From assembly GCF_019649055.1 (NCBI RefSeq), contig NW_026570221.1, forward strand, positions 3,534,001 to 3,598,000: 64,000 nt of DNA. The letters are read 5' to 3'. Below are positions 38,301 through 49,917 of this stretch, in pieces (the first letter of the stretch is position 1; each line of letters starts with the position of its first letter). The translations under genes were made by a program, and so were the position numbers. The DNA is from Paramacrobiotus metropolitanus. Taxonomy: Eukaryota > Tardigrada > Eutardigrada > Parachela > Macrobiotidae. Below the pieces are notes generated by a model. It was not told the origin of the DNA, did no database searches, and saw only the letters and a program-made list of their open reading frames with translations.

Positions 38301-41300
38301 TTACGTTTTACTTCCCGAATATTTTAGCAGTTCACAAAAAGAAAGTTTTTATAATTTTTAATTGTTTTCATGAATCTAAAATCATCTAAAACCATCTGAA
38401 ATTATTTCTGTAATCCTGAAAAATAGGGAAAAGTTTTATTTAAGTTAAGCTGAAATCCTGGAAGCGCGGTTTTGATTTTGCAGTGATCTGATTTGAAGCT
38501 TGAAATGTGAAATGTTTGAAATTGTGATTTCAACCGTAAACTGCTTTTCCGGATTCTGGCAGACGGTGCTGTCGTGAGACAGTTCCAGCAACATTGATCA
38601 TCGCGCTCAAATAGTCAAACAGATAACCGAGCCAAAACATCGGCTCAGCGTGTTGGTTTTACGATTAGCACGGGGATTTACTGCGGAAGGGAGATTGTAA
38701 CGAAATTATCAGTGGTTTGTTCAGCGGTGCAAATGCTAACCCGATCGGTTGACACTTTGCACCGGCTGTTGCGCCGTCTGAAACAATTATGCAACAGTGA
38801 ATTGTTGCGTACAGACAGTTGAACAAACGATACCGTGTAAATATTGACACGGTCAATCATAACATAAGCAGCGCTACTTGTCAAATGGCAACACCGGCGA
38901 TTTTTACGGCGGGAAGATAGTTCCATAGGGAAAAGGTATGCCCGGTTATCGGTGAACGGTTTAACGGCGTCGCGGCAAACAACCATAAAAAAAGCCGGAT
39001 TCTGCAATTGTTTCCTGCAACCGCGCACGCAGTGTGTTAAACTGTCAGAAAAATACAATCTAGGATGAATTTGAAAAATATACGGTTCTTTTCAATATCA
39101 CGCAAACAAGCACGGCTTCCTCAGACCCAGTATCTTCGTTTATACGCAGTGGATATGTTCCTGGTACACACTGCTTTTTGATATTATTATTCAGTTTCTG
39201 GACGGCAGATTGGCTGGCCGAAATGCAAATTTTTCGTTCCACTTTGTGGAACGGTTATTTGATCATGGATAAATAAGTTTCTAGCGCGGGAGATGCGGCG
39301 CTCCCGCCCGCGGCGCCCAGCGGCGCTGGCGTACACGTACAGCGGTCTGCAGGTGCTGCGGATCTACCGGCTGGCGCTGGTCACCAGCTTCGAGTCGGCC
39401 GAGCACTGCCGTGCACCGGAAACGCTGACACTGACCCGCTTCAGCTACATCGTAAGTTCATGATCAACGCGATCGTACAAGTCAAGGTTAGGGAAGCGCC
39501 TGCAGTATATATGCCAAAGGTCATCATTATATATATGTTTTTTATATATACCGATACGCTAAAGGTCACCGTCTTACATTGGTTTCGTTATATATACCGA
39601 TATGGTAAAGGTTGTCGTTATATATATGTTTCGCTATATATACCGATTGCCCAAAGGTCACCGCTAGATATATGTTTCGCTATATATACCAATATGTGCA
39701 AAATTCACCGTTGTAGATATTTATATATATATGTTTCGTTAAATTAGTATACCGATTGGCCGAAGGTCACTATTATTTCCCGTTATATGCACCGCCATGC
39801 CAAAGGTCACTGTTGTATATTTTACACGTGCATCGATGCACCACTGCGATAAGCAGGAACAGTAGCGCCGCGGTCAAGGTAGACGACCGCACATTGACCA
39901 CCGCTTTATCGCGCCTGTCTATCGGATATCGTGTTACCCGTTAGTTCACGGTCTGATCGTAGCAGCGTATATTGATGTACGGTTTTATAGAGTAATCACC
40001 GTGTGTTGAAATATTTTTCCACTGAATGTACGTTGCTGCGCTTTGCTACACTGTAATAAGCAGACTATTGTGGAATTGTCAAGTGGAGAGGGACGTGCAT
40101 TTTCCTCTTCCATGTGGAGTGGTTGTGTTGCACAGCACTAACTGCCAACTCATTTGGTTACTTAACCAACGCACACGGCGTATCACTGCTCATCTCGCCA
40201 TCTGCTTAATGGTTTTTCTGCGCCGAGATCCGCATGGTGCGCGTATTATGCGCGTAAAGGGATTTCATTAGGCCGATCTATCAGGCCGGAAGTGCGCGTC
40301 ACGCCATTGATTGTGTGCCGGGAAGGGAAGAGGGAACAACGGGATGAACATGCTCAACATATGTCGAGCTAGCCAAATGTTGAAGGATTCGATTGTCGAT
40401 GCATTGCCAACCGTAAAGATTACAGTGTATTGATTATGTTGGTTTAATCGTCTAATCCGTCTATAAAAATCCGGGCGGGAGCTTGTTAAGGATATACCGA
40501 AGTATGCGTAAGTGAAAATATGTACTTCGAATTTTTTTCTCAACAAGCGATCGCTTTCGCTGTATATATTTTCAACAACAAATCCGCGCGTATAGCCATT
40601 TTCTAACGGTACGAAGTTTTTAAAAATAAATTCGTGCTTAGTGCTTACTTTATATTGACCTTTACACATAAATGTGCAAATCAAGTATAGCAATCGCGCC
40701 CAGAAAACATGCTATTTATCAGAAAAATTTTAACTGCGATCTGTTCGCCTTGTTTAACGGCGTGTCAAATGCAGAGTTCAGAATCTGGATATTTGGCGTA
40801 AAAGTCAGAGGCAAAAGTGAGGATTATTTAAAAACATTTTGTACCTTTAAAAATCGAAATACGTGGGCGATGAGTTCGTCAAAGTGTACAGCCAGAGTGA
40901 TCGGTTGTTGAGAAAAGTCGAAGTATGTATTTATACGACACATGTATAATTATGATTCAACGCGCGCGTTTGGTTTATTGATTGAATTGAAAGACACGGT
41001 AATATGTATGAAAACACGTGACTCATATCCATCGTGTTGGTAAACAATCGCGCCAGCCTCGGGAAGCGAGCAGGGACAGGCGCCGGGTGAGTCAGTGTGA
41101 CACACGCCTGATTCACGCTGTTCACGGTCTGTTTTCGACGATGTCTGCTTCACTTGTAACAGTCTACTTATCATCCACGAAACGTGCCATCTACATACTG
41201 TGCTACACGGTATTGCTCCCGCATAATACACCGCATTGTGTCCGTCCGGCACAGATGACCGGTTTGATTTCTTTCGTCCACGCGGCCGCTTTTCCTCACT

Positions 41301-43916
41301 GCCACAATTCTATGCAGATTACTTCCTGCTTGTCGTTGACAGCGTGCTGACACGGCGCAAATTGTTAGTGCTGAGCGCGGCAGTTTTCAGGATCACGGTT
41401 AATGGATTTTCTCGCCGCCAGCGCGCTCATCGTCCGCGAAAGCCTATACGGCTTTCTACCGAGCTTTTAATTTCCTGTTATGCTTCTCCGTTTTCATCAT
41501 CTGATCCGTGTGTTTTTCTCCACTTTAATCCATTAATCCGTTAATTGGAATCGCCGGGATGGTGGTGTGCTTCCATGTCTCCCGTCCCGTCGGTGGCCGG
41601 CGCCCGCGGGCGGTCGAGCGGGCGCTGCACGCCATCAGCGCCACGTCGACGCGGACGCTGGCCGGTTGGCGGCGCCACTGGCCGCCGGCGCTGCTGCAGC
41701 GCTCGGCCAGTCTTCTGCGCAGCCGGCGCTTCCGGAAGACGGCCGTGAAGGAGGAGGGTCCAGCGCCGCCGGCCGATCCCGACTGCGCCAGCTTCCGCAG
41801 TGATAGTTCGCGGGCGTCCGGTTCCTGGCGGTCGCAGTGTTCGCTCAGCGCATCCGTAAGCGAATACGGTTTACTAAAGTAACGGGCTGAGTTGTACGTA
41901 CACGTGACCGTATTTCATTTCCGGATAGAAGAATCCCGCACGAGGTTGTGATTGGGTTTTACTTTTTAGCGCAGCTGGAGACGCATTTCTATGTGGTTAA
42001 TGTAATCTCCTGCTTCGCTGACTGTACACTGTGCAAGTGTGCAGTTGTTACTCGTATTTAATCATTACACCGAGGAAATAGCCGGCATTTTCTTGTTCGA
42101 AGTTTCTGTGATATGAGTATAACGTAGGACTTTGATAATTTATTGTTTCGTTGCATACGTACATATACCTAATTCACACTGCGCAAATCAGCGTTTCTCT
42201 GTTCGAACCCAGTTCCGTCGATTTATGCGCACTGGATGCGTTCGTTGCGTTGATGTTGCACACCGTTTGTGATTTTATCGTTACGGTAGAATTTTGAACC
42301 GCACTTGACTGGCTGATTTCCAGTTGTTTTTACCCGAATTTTAAGCAATATTACCCAAGTCAATTAATGGTGCCCTAATTAATAATAAGTACTAACTGAT
42401 TAATAATAATATTTGATATGATAATGTACTTTTTATTGTGATAGTGGTATTACTGATTTTGCTGCACTCATTACAGGAAACAACCGATCTCGTCAATCTG
42501 CCGGAAGAGCAAATCTGGCAGAAGCGTGATGAGCCGGCAGTCCTCCAGCAATCCGCGGACGCCCTCGCTGTGGATTCCTTAACCATGGGCACCCCCCGCG
42601 GGAGCGGCCTGACCATGAACCCCCCGTCCGGCAGCGCCCAGGCCCGCCATTCCGCCGACCGCGACGTCCCGGCGTCGGCCCGGACGCGCCCGGCCATCGC
42701 CACCTCCCAGTCGGAGCACTACGATCTCCAGCACCGCCAGACCCTGCCCACCAGCGGCACCGGTCTGACGCATCTCCTGTCGCCCGGCGGCCTCGACGAT
42801 TACCAGTACGCCCGGCAGACAGGGCCCGACACCTCCTCCATCCGCTCCTCGGAGCGCTCCAAAGCCACGCAAAAGAGCTCAAAGTCGTTAACCCGGCGCC
42901 TGTCGTCCTTCTTCACGCGCTCCTTCCGCCGGAAACGGACGCCGGCCGGGACGCCGACGACCCCGGGGTCGGAGAGTAAACGAGTGTCGTATTCGGCCAG
43001 CGCCGCCAGTTATGATGAGCGACCCGGAAGTGCGGCCACCCGTCTCAGTTTGGAGGTACTATTCTATGACTCAATCGCTTTGTATGTCGGTTAGCAAGCC
43101 AGCGGTTTTTTTGCCGATGAGGAACCTCGATAGAACCGTTTAGTTGGGTACCTTAAATTAAAATCAGTAAATAAACGGTGCCCCCGTCGTTGTTTAGAGG
43201 TGCGATTCTATGATTCAATCGGTTTGTATTTCGGCTTCGGCAGCGGAATTTTTGCTGACATAGAGCCTCTTAGTAGAATACCTTGAATGAATAACCAAGA
43301 CATTGATGGGGGTATGTAGGACTCAGATTATATTGCCCAACGCAGCCAGCAGCTGCTGCGGCTGGGCTTCTCCCTGAACATCGAGGAGGCCCTGGCCCAG
43401 GAGCCGGACACCTTCGTCTTCGTTCCGCTGACCGACTCCGGCTACTTCTCCTCCGACTGCGACGACCTGGAGAAGCTCCCGGAAGTCAGTCTCATGGAGC
43501 TGGAGGAGGTCCCCCTCCCGGATTCACCGCCCCGCCCCACACCCCCGCCACGTCACACCAACCCGGCGTCCCAGCGCCACCGCCCAACGGCCCTGCGCCC
43601 CCACAGCAACCGCCTGTCGGACGGACATTCCCCGGTGACGCACCCGCTGATGCGCCAGACGGACGTCGGCGGGAGTCCGATGGGCAGCCCGGTGAGCTAC
43701 GACGGCGCGTCGACCTCCGGGGGCCGTCGGGAGACGCCGGGACGACGGCTGTCCTTCATCGAGGGCACCTCCGTGATGGAGAGCATCAACCATCTGGCCT
43801 ATCCCAGCCAGATGCTCCTGGAGGAGGACGACGGACTGCCGCCGGTCAGTCGGCGCGCCAAGGAGAAGCTGCGTTTTAAACGCCACCCGTGGAAGTGGAT
43901 CAAGAGCAAATTCTAA
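35383..43916 (+). CDS. Unrecognised Ser/Pro/Arg-rich protein, up to five exons, all phase 0
   Basis: Exons: 35383-35805 (141 codons, donor GAG/GTAAGG), 39293-39451 (53 codons), 41559-41855 (99 codons), 42477-43055 (193 codons, acceptor ATTACAG), 43320-43916 (stop TAA). Every boundary is phase 0, so the frames join; full product about 684 aa. Exon 1 has an acidic helix (EDTDFDELYRQLDAAVEMEA). Exon 4 has a basic stretch (RRLSSFFTRSFRRKR). Exon 5 has LLRLGFSLNIEEAL, then Pro/Ser-rich sequence, and ends RHPWKWIKSKF. No domain is recognised; it looks largely disordered and intracellular. The last three exons are the surest. The third has no good acceptor and carries an in-frame ATG at 41559 with a TAA just upstream, so it may be the first exon of a shorter 490-aa protein, leaving 35383-39451 as a separate gene or alternative 5' end. 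Exons are GC-rich in AT-rich introns. Confidence 0.6.
39500..39815 (+). repeat. Intronic minisatellite, about 52-62 bp unit
   Basis: About six diverged units with landmarks ATATGTTTCG, TATATATACCGAT and CCAAAGGTCACC, starting 50 bp after the 39451 exon end. Confidence 0.75.
40508..40945. repeat. Inverted duplicate with 120-bp arms
   Basis: Arm 40508-40635 (read on minus) and arm 40822-40945 (read on plus) are homologous. Both encode a conserved stretch ending in a donor-like site (YSESDRLLRK on minus, YSQSDRLLRKVE then GTATGT on plus). It could be a duplicated cryptic exon inside the 39451-41559 intron or a foldback repeat. Confidence 0.6.
43052..43290 (+). repeat. Tandem duplication at a 5' splice site
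   Basis: The sequence from the exon-4 donor (GGAGGTACTATTCTATGA, 43052 onward, about 100 bp) is repeated in diverged form from about 43196 (AGAGGTGCGATTCTATGA). The second copy retains a donor-like GTGCG. Both lie between exons 4 and 5. Confidence 0.7.
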
Positions 43917-46188
43917 ACGATCTTTCAAGGAATTTTCACAATATTATTTATGGATAAATTCGCCCGGTGACATATAATTTTTGGGGAGGTGTATTTATTT
44001 TTGATTATTCTTTGTGGAGTTTGGAGGCGGCTGCTCACTTGATTCATTTACCGGTAGCTCAAATCTGCAATGCTTATTTTTGTTCAGCCGGCGTCTAATG
44101 ATGCCGGTGACCTTTTTCCATTTTTATAAACGTTTGACTGGTTTTGATCCCAATTCCCAACCGATAGATATTCTGACGGCGATGATAATTATTATTATTC
44201 TCGTATTAACCAACAGTACCTTGCTCGATGTATTGCACGTATAACGTTTAATAAAGAACGTCATTTGCGTGTCCGAACTAGAGTTCGCAAATCGTCAAGA
44301 TTTTAGTAGCGAAACGGAAATTTTCAGCCTATTGGAAATACTTGACGAAACTTGACTATTTATAAATTTCGGAAAAAAATAACGAAGCTTAGCAATAACG
44401 GAAAATATTTTGCTTACTAAAAAGCGAAACTGAGCGAAAAATTTTAAAAGAAAAAATACTTACTGAAACTGAGTCTAAATTTTGCTCATGTAGACTTCAA
44501 ACCAGGCAAAAACTGTCGAAGGCAATAATTTACTGGAAGAAAATAGCCTAATATCGCTCGTAGCTGACGGACATATTTGTTTAAAAACTGCCAGAAATTT
44601 TAAACAAAATTCGAAAAAATAACGAAATTTGTAGCGAACGAAAGTAGCAGTACTAACGTGTTCGATTAAAAGCTGCAGTGCCTCCTTTAGCTGGCCGCCT
44701 ATCGTTTCTCCTGATTCTAATACGTATTACACAGCCCCCAAATCACGCATTTTGATTCCAGCCGAATTATTCCGCGCCAATTGCGCGGGGTCTGCTACGA
44801 GTAGTTAGTAATATTTCACTGGAGCAGACGATCCATTGACTTATAGTCCATACAATATTTAGGCTCAAAATTCAGTCATGAAGATTTCAGCGAAGCAAAT
44901 TTGTGACACAAGCTAAAAAAATTGAACTCTGAACGTTAACAAACATCAAATACTAACTGTACGGAACGATGCGTTACATATCTGTTTCGAGCGGGCAATT
45001 TCGGGAGCGCAAAAACGTGCGACATTTTGCTTTACGATGTGCTTCCATTCCAGTCTGTAACTTTACTTTGCGGTTTGCACCTTACTGCTGCCTATATATG
45101 TATTGTTTACCGAATTCTGGCTTCAACTTACAGTAAATAAAAAACTTACTGTAATTATCGATTAATGTAAAACAGTTAATTAACGTTAATTAACATTTAA
45201 CGCTACCAGTCGCAAGTTAATACCGTATTTGCGATAAGCACTCGACCGATGCCCAGACTCAAAGGCACCCGACTCAGAGGCATACTGCTCCGCGCTCGTA
45301 AGGGATGTCCGCCTGTTTCGCTTTGCGAAAATTTCACGCAGGAAGGCGAGCACAGAAGGGGCAGACAAAGGGCATGTGTAGGCAGAGCAATTGCGCCAAG
45401 TATAGTTGCTGTACTTGGAGTTGGTGCATTGTATGTAATCTTCTGGCTTGCTAGTTTGAGTTGAGTTCCTGTGGAAAGGTTTCAGAATGACGTTCTCTTT
45501 TAAAAAGTACAAGTCCAGGCGGCCAAGTGTACTAAAAAGTATTTGGCTATTATACTTCTGATTGTCATCGCTAATGACGAACACGATCAGGATAACAAGA
45601 TTTATGCTCGGTTTGATTTAGACTTGCATAATATGGTACAGAAAAAATTCAAAGCGAAATTTCGTTTTCCCTGTTACGCCTTCGTACGTTTGTTCTGAGT
45701 GTTTGTCGGAATATCGGAGGTGGTATCAACAGGAAAAGTATTGCACTCGCTACCGGTATCGGTCATTTTTATTAAAACTGAATAAACGTATAATATTGTA
45801 TTAGCAAAAAAATCTTTAAGCAGATACCGTTCAAAACAACGCTTAAAAGTTCTGCTTTTCAAATAACACTGTGCTGTACAACTAAATGTGAGTCTGATAA
45901 AATTTGTTGTTGTGACACTTGCAACAGCTGACCGATAGAGGATTAATCGGGGAATTTCTCCCTTCTCCTATAAGTCTTCTATTGTTGCTTTTCTCGCATG
46001 TGCCTGATATCTACCGGACTCCGCATAGTCACTTTTGTGAGTCGGGCCCGCGCCTTTGGGAGCAGGCTATGTCGTAGAGAGCAGCGTCTTAATTAAGTAC
46101 TTTTTAATTACTTTTTATGGCCCCTGCGCCCGGTATGTGCGCCTGCGCCCCAGATCGGCGGCTTATCGCAAATCACGAAATAAACGAC
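43917..46188. other. Gene-free stretch
   Basis: Holds the second copy of the dispersed repeat (44068-44190, plus). Around 44280-44660 is AT-rich sequence with recurrent GAAACTTGA/GAAACTGAG motifs. An open frame at 45186-45584 (minus) is cysteine-containing but lacks splice support or recognisable motifs, so I do not call it. Confidence 0.4.
44068..44190 (+). repeat. Dispersed repeat, copy 2 (inverted copy at 7968-8090)
   Basis: Reverse-complement match to 7968-8090, about 36 kb away. It starts 150 bp after the stop codon of the 35383-43916 gene, so it may lie in its 3' UTR. Confidence 0.7.
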
Positions 46189-46196
46189 ACCCTGTC

Positions 46197-46657
46197 TAGT
46201 GTTGGGTCGGCCCGGCTCGGCCCGAGCAAGAGGGCCGGGCCGTCGTTAACACGGCCCGGGCCGCGGGCCGATCCGGGCTGCGGCCCGACATGTCCCCGGG
46301 CCGTCTTGCAGCACAGTAATATTTCACTCCCGGATGTCATTATGCAAGCGGCTACAGCGGGTATGTCAACGGAAAAATAGACGGATTTTCGCCTAGAAAC
46401 GTTTAATGCTATGAAAATTAAGAAAAACTCATCGAAAAACTAAATTTCAGTAAATCTAAACTAAACTACTAAATTTCAGTAAATCCCAATGAAGTTTTTT
46501 TGTTTTTCTAAGTCTTTTTCCATATTTAACGTCCACAACGGGCCACGGCCCGGGCCGAGGGCCGCGGCCCGGCGCGGCGCGGCCTCCCGAAAGGGCCGGG
46601 CTGACTTCGGCCCGGGCCTTTCGGGCCGCGGCCCTGGGCCGGGCCGGCCCAACACTA
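46197..46657. mobile_element. hAT-type MITE, 461 bp
   Basis: Perfect 8-bp target duplication ACCCTGTC at 46189-46196 and 46658-46665. Termini are TAGTGTTGGG and its complement CCCAACACTA. GC-rich subterminal blocks of repeated GGGCCGGGCC flank an AT-rich core without coding. The 8-bp duplication and short termini are typical of non-autonomous hAT elements. Confidence 0.9.
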
Positions 46658-46785
46658 ACCCTGTCAGCGAATTAATCAATACTCGGTATTGTATACCATT
46701 TACCCGCAAAATTTTTAATTCTAATAAACCCGTTATTAATTAATTAATTTTAATAGATATTTTAACACGTCGTGGTAACTTGTAA

Positions 46786-47954
46786 GGAAGGAACGAAGAT
46801 CCACGGAAAATGGAATTCCACGGTGGAATTCCGTTTTCCAAATCCGCGCTCCAAGCGACTTGCTTGGATTTGGAAAACGGAATTTAAGGAATCCGTGGAA
46901 TTCCAAGTTTCGAATGGAAATCCAAACTTCTGTATTTGGATTTCCAAACGAACGAAAAACTTACGAAATTATCGATATTAACCCGGCAGTTTTTTGTTTT
47001 TTTCACTGTTTTTCCATAGAAGGCATGCCATTTTCAGCAGTTTTCGAATTTTTTTGGGTATGGAAACAATGTCGAGAAAACATGCACGGTCTGAATTATA
47101 GCCATGACAGAAAATATAAGCTCAGTGCTAGTGCATTTAGTGAGTGCAGATTGCAAATACAACACTGTCGGCGCATCCAGTTATCCCGGCACTAAATAAT
47201 GGTTAAGTAGTGCAGTGCACTACTTAACAATTATTTAGTACCGGGATAACTACGGGTAGTAATAATTTGGAAAACAATGACGCTAAATTAATGACTTCAT
47301 CTATTACTTATATACAAGATTTCAAAGCGGATAAATCAGATTTTTCTGTTATAATTATGTTGTTTTGCTAACCGTTATTAACTTATTACTATAACAAAAA
47401 CCGAAAATGCAAGCACAATGAGATGTTACACTGAACCAAAATGGCATACGAGGTTTAACTCATGATATGGGATCTAAAATTATAAACGAGATATTTTTGT
47501 GTTTAAGAATAACTTTCTACGTTTTATTTTTAGTAAGATTTTTTTGAATTTTTCGACTGTTCGTCGTTTTATTTTATCCAGTAAAGATTTGTACCTAGTA
47601 ATCAGTCGTTAGTACGCTTATATGCTTCAACAAGCACTGCAGATTTAGTACTAGTGTTCTAGCAAGGATGATAGTCGGTGACGTGTAGTTAGAATCATGC
47701 TCGAAACTACGGATCTGCAGCGAATAACTAGATAATATTAACTGAAATAGTTATTAATTGGTAGCTACGTTACATTTGGTGAATACCTGTATGAAAAGAA
47801 AGCTATAAAATGGTTTTCCTTTGAAAACTGTAAAATCCTTGGATTTACGAAAATCCATTTGGATTTCCGGAAATCCACGGAATCCATGGAAATCCATGGC
47901 AATTTCCTTTCCAAATCCTTTCCACGGGCCCGAACCCGTGGAAATTCGTTCCTT
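46786..47954. mobile_element. Non-autonomous element, 1.17 kb, 8-bp TSD
   Basis: Direct repeat ACTTGTAA at 46778-46785 and 47955-47962. Termini are inverted: left GGAAGGAACGAAGATCCACG, right (complement) AAGGAACGAATTTCCACGG. Subterminal zones at both ends are packed with GGAATTCC, GGATTTCC, GGAAATCC and CCATGG palindromes. No protein is encoded. The exact end is ambiguous by two bases because of the TAAGGAA overlap. It is probably hAT-like by duplication length. Confidence 0.75.
47180..47250. repeat. Near-perfect 71-bp palindrome
   Basis: Arms of 35 bp around base 47215 (GTTATCCCGG...CCGGGATAAC), centrally placed in the 46786-47954 element. Only a few positions mismatch. Confidence 0.85.
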
Positions 47955-48384
47955 ACTTGTAAGTTATGTTAGAGACTTATGCGCCCTACGCGCACTTTCT
48001 GGTTTACGCTACCAGAATGTGTTTGGATGAGCAATTAACAATAATTATAATGTTAATAATTAGTAATTAAGATTGGACACGTAGCAGTGTCGACGATACC
48101 CGATTGGCGGTGGCAGTACTTATTAATGGATAATTATTGAGGGGTACGATTACGGCATATCGCAGTGAAATGTAAGCATTAAAATATGTGCACATTAGTT
48201 TATATAAGAAATATCTAAATTGGCGACTTTGACACTTGTAACCGACCAAAACGTCCGGACGACTAAGACGTCCGGCGGACGTTTTGGCCGCTAAACCGAC
48301 CAAACCGTCCGGGGGCCAAAAAAACGTCCGCCGTAAATTTTGCCCACCCAAAATATTTTGCGTTCTCGGTGGGAACTGAAGCTC

Positions 48385-49274
48385 CTTAGAGCTTTTTTAT
48401 CCCGGACACATTTGTCAGTACCATTTTAACCCGGACACTTTGGTCGGTGAACCACTTCGGCACGGACACTTTGGTCGGAGTACCATTTTAGCCTGGACAA
48501 TTTGGTCGGAGTACTATTTCAGCCCGGAAACTTTAGTCGGACTACGTTTTGCCGCCGGGACACTTTGGTCGGAGTACCATCCTATCCCGGACACTTTGGT
48601 CGCAAAATTATTTAAAGCCCGGGCACTTTGGTCGGAGAACCATTTTGGCCCGGACACTTTGGTCGGAGTACCATCTAATCCCGGACACTTTGGTCGGAAA
48701 ACCACTTTGGCACGGACACTTTGGTCGGAGTACTATTTCAGCCCGGACAATTTGGTCGAAAAACCACTTTAGCCCGGACACTTTGGTCGGAGTATCATTT
48801 CAGCCCAGACAATTTGATCGAAGTACCGTCTTATCCCGGACACTTTAGTCGGAAAACTATTTTAGCCCCGACAATTTGGTCGGCGTACCATTTCAGCTTG
48901 GACACTAGGGTCGGATTGCGTTTTGCCGCCCGGACACTTTGGTCGGAGTACCATTTTAGCCTGGACAATTTGGTCGGAGTACTATTTCATCCTGGAAACT
49001 TTGTTCGGACTACGTTTTGCTGCCCGGACACTTTGGTCGGAGTACCATCTTATCCCGGACACTTTGGTCGCAAAATTATTTAAAGCCCGGACACTTTGGT
49101 CGGAGAACCATTTTGCCCCGGACACTTTGGTCGGAATACCATTTCACCCCGGACACTTTGGTCGGAGTACCATCTAATCCCGGACAATTTGGTCGGAGTA
49201 CCCTTTCAGCCTTGACACTTTAGTCGAAAAACCACTTTAGCCCGGACACTTTGGTCGGAGTACCATTTCAGGCT
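48385..49274 (+). repeat. Left array, about 28 units of 31 bp
   Basis: Unit like CCCGGACACTTTGGTCGGAG plus TACCATTTCAG. Variant units recur in the same order at about 48476-48655 and 48943-49120, so a higher-order repeat of about 467 bp (15 units) is present. Confidence 0.9.
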
Positions 49275-49917
49275 GTTTGAATTGTGAGTCGAACCCTTTG
49301 AATAGACTCAGGATGCTTTTGTCTGGGCCTGAAACTGTTGAGCATCTTTGATCGAAATATTATATCTGCCCGGATATTACGTTCGGGACAAAAATACGGA
49401 ACAGTTGAACTATCGTGAATGTGCTGATTTACAGTTATTTAAGAATTTTTTTCTCTTTTGGTGTAGCCAGTTGCTACGTGTAAATTAAGAAAGTTTGTAG
49501 TAATAACAGACCAATTTACAGTTTTAAATAAAATCATAATTTAGAAGTTTCCGGCTTCTGCGGTATTCGCACTTAGTCTCTAAGCAGCCTTGTATTTGTG
49601 CCGCCGTTATTCATAGCGTGCTTATGCCGTCGCTTTCAGGTTTTCGCCTAACTGTTTTCCGTGCTTTGCCATAAATTTAGTTATTTTGCGAGTTTGTGTT
49701 CACTGTAGAGATTTGTAGTCTCTCTCATGAACTACTTTACTGCAGCTTTGTGTTCGTTCTACATTTCTTGCTGAAACATATCTCCAATTGTGTGATTTCC
49801 GAAATATAATCAGTAATCCAGACCGACGTCTTGAAATGTGGTTGAGTATGGGCTGAACGTCCTGTCTCTTGGAGATCTGTGTTTCTTTCTTCGGTTTACT
49901 GTCACAGAAGCGTAAAA

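Noticed and set aside
42493-42882. Minus-strand 129-aa Gly/Arg-rich frame
   Set aside because: Antisense to exon 4 of the five-exon gene.
46117-46743. Open frames through the GC-rich blocks at 46.1-46.7 kb
   Set aside because: They fall in the repeated subterminal DNA of the hAT MITE.
48440-49223. Several overlapping open frames reading GHFGRSTILARTLWSEYHF-like peptides
   Set aside because: They are by-products of the 31-bp array; frame changes with each unit and the same reading appears in the opposite array. No protein is implied.
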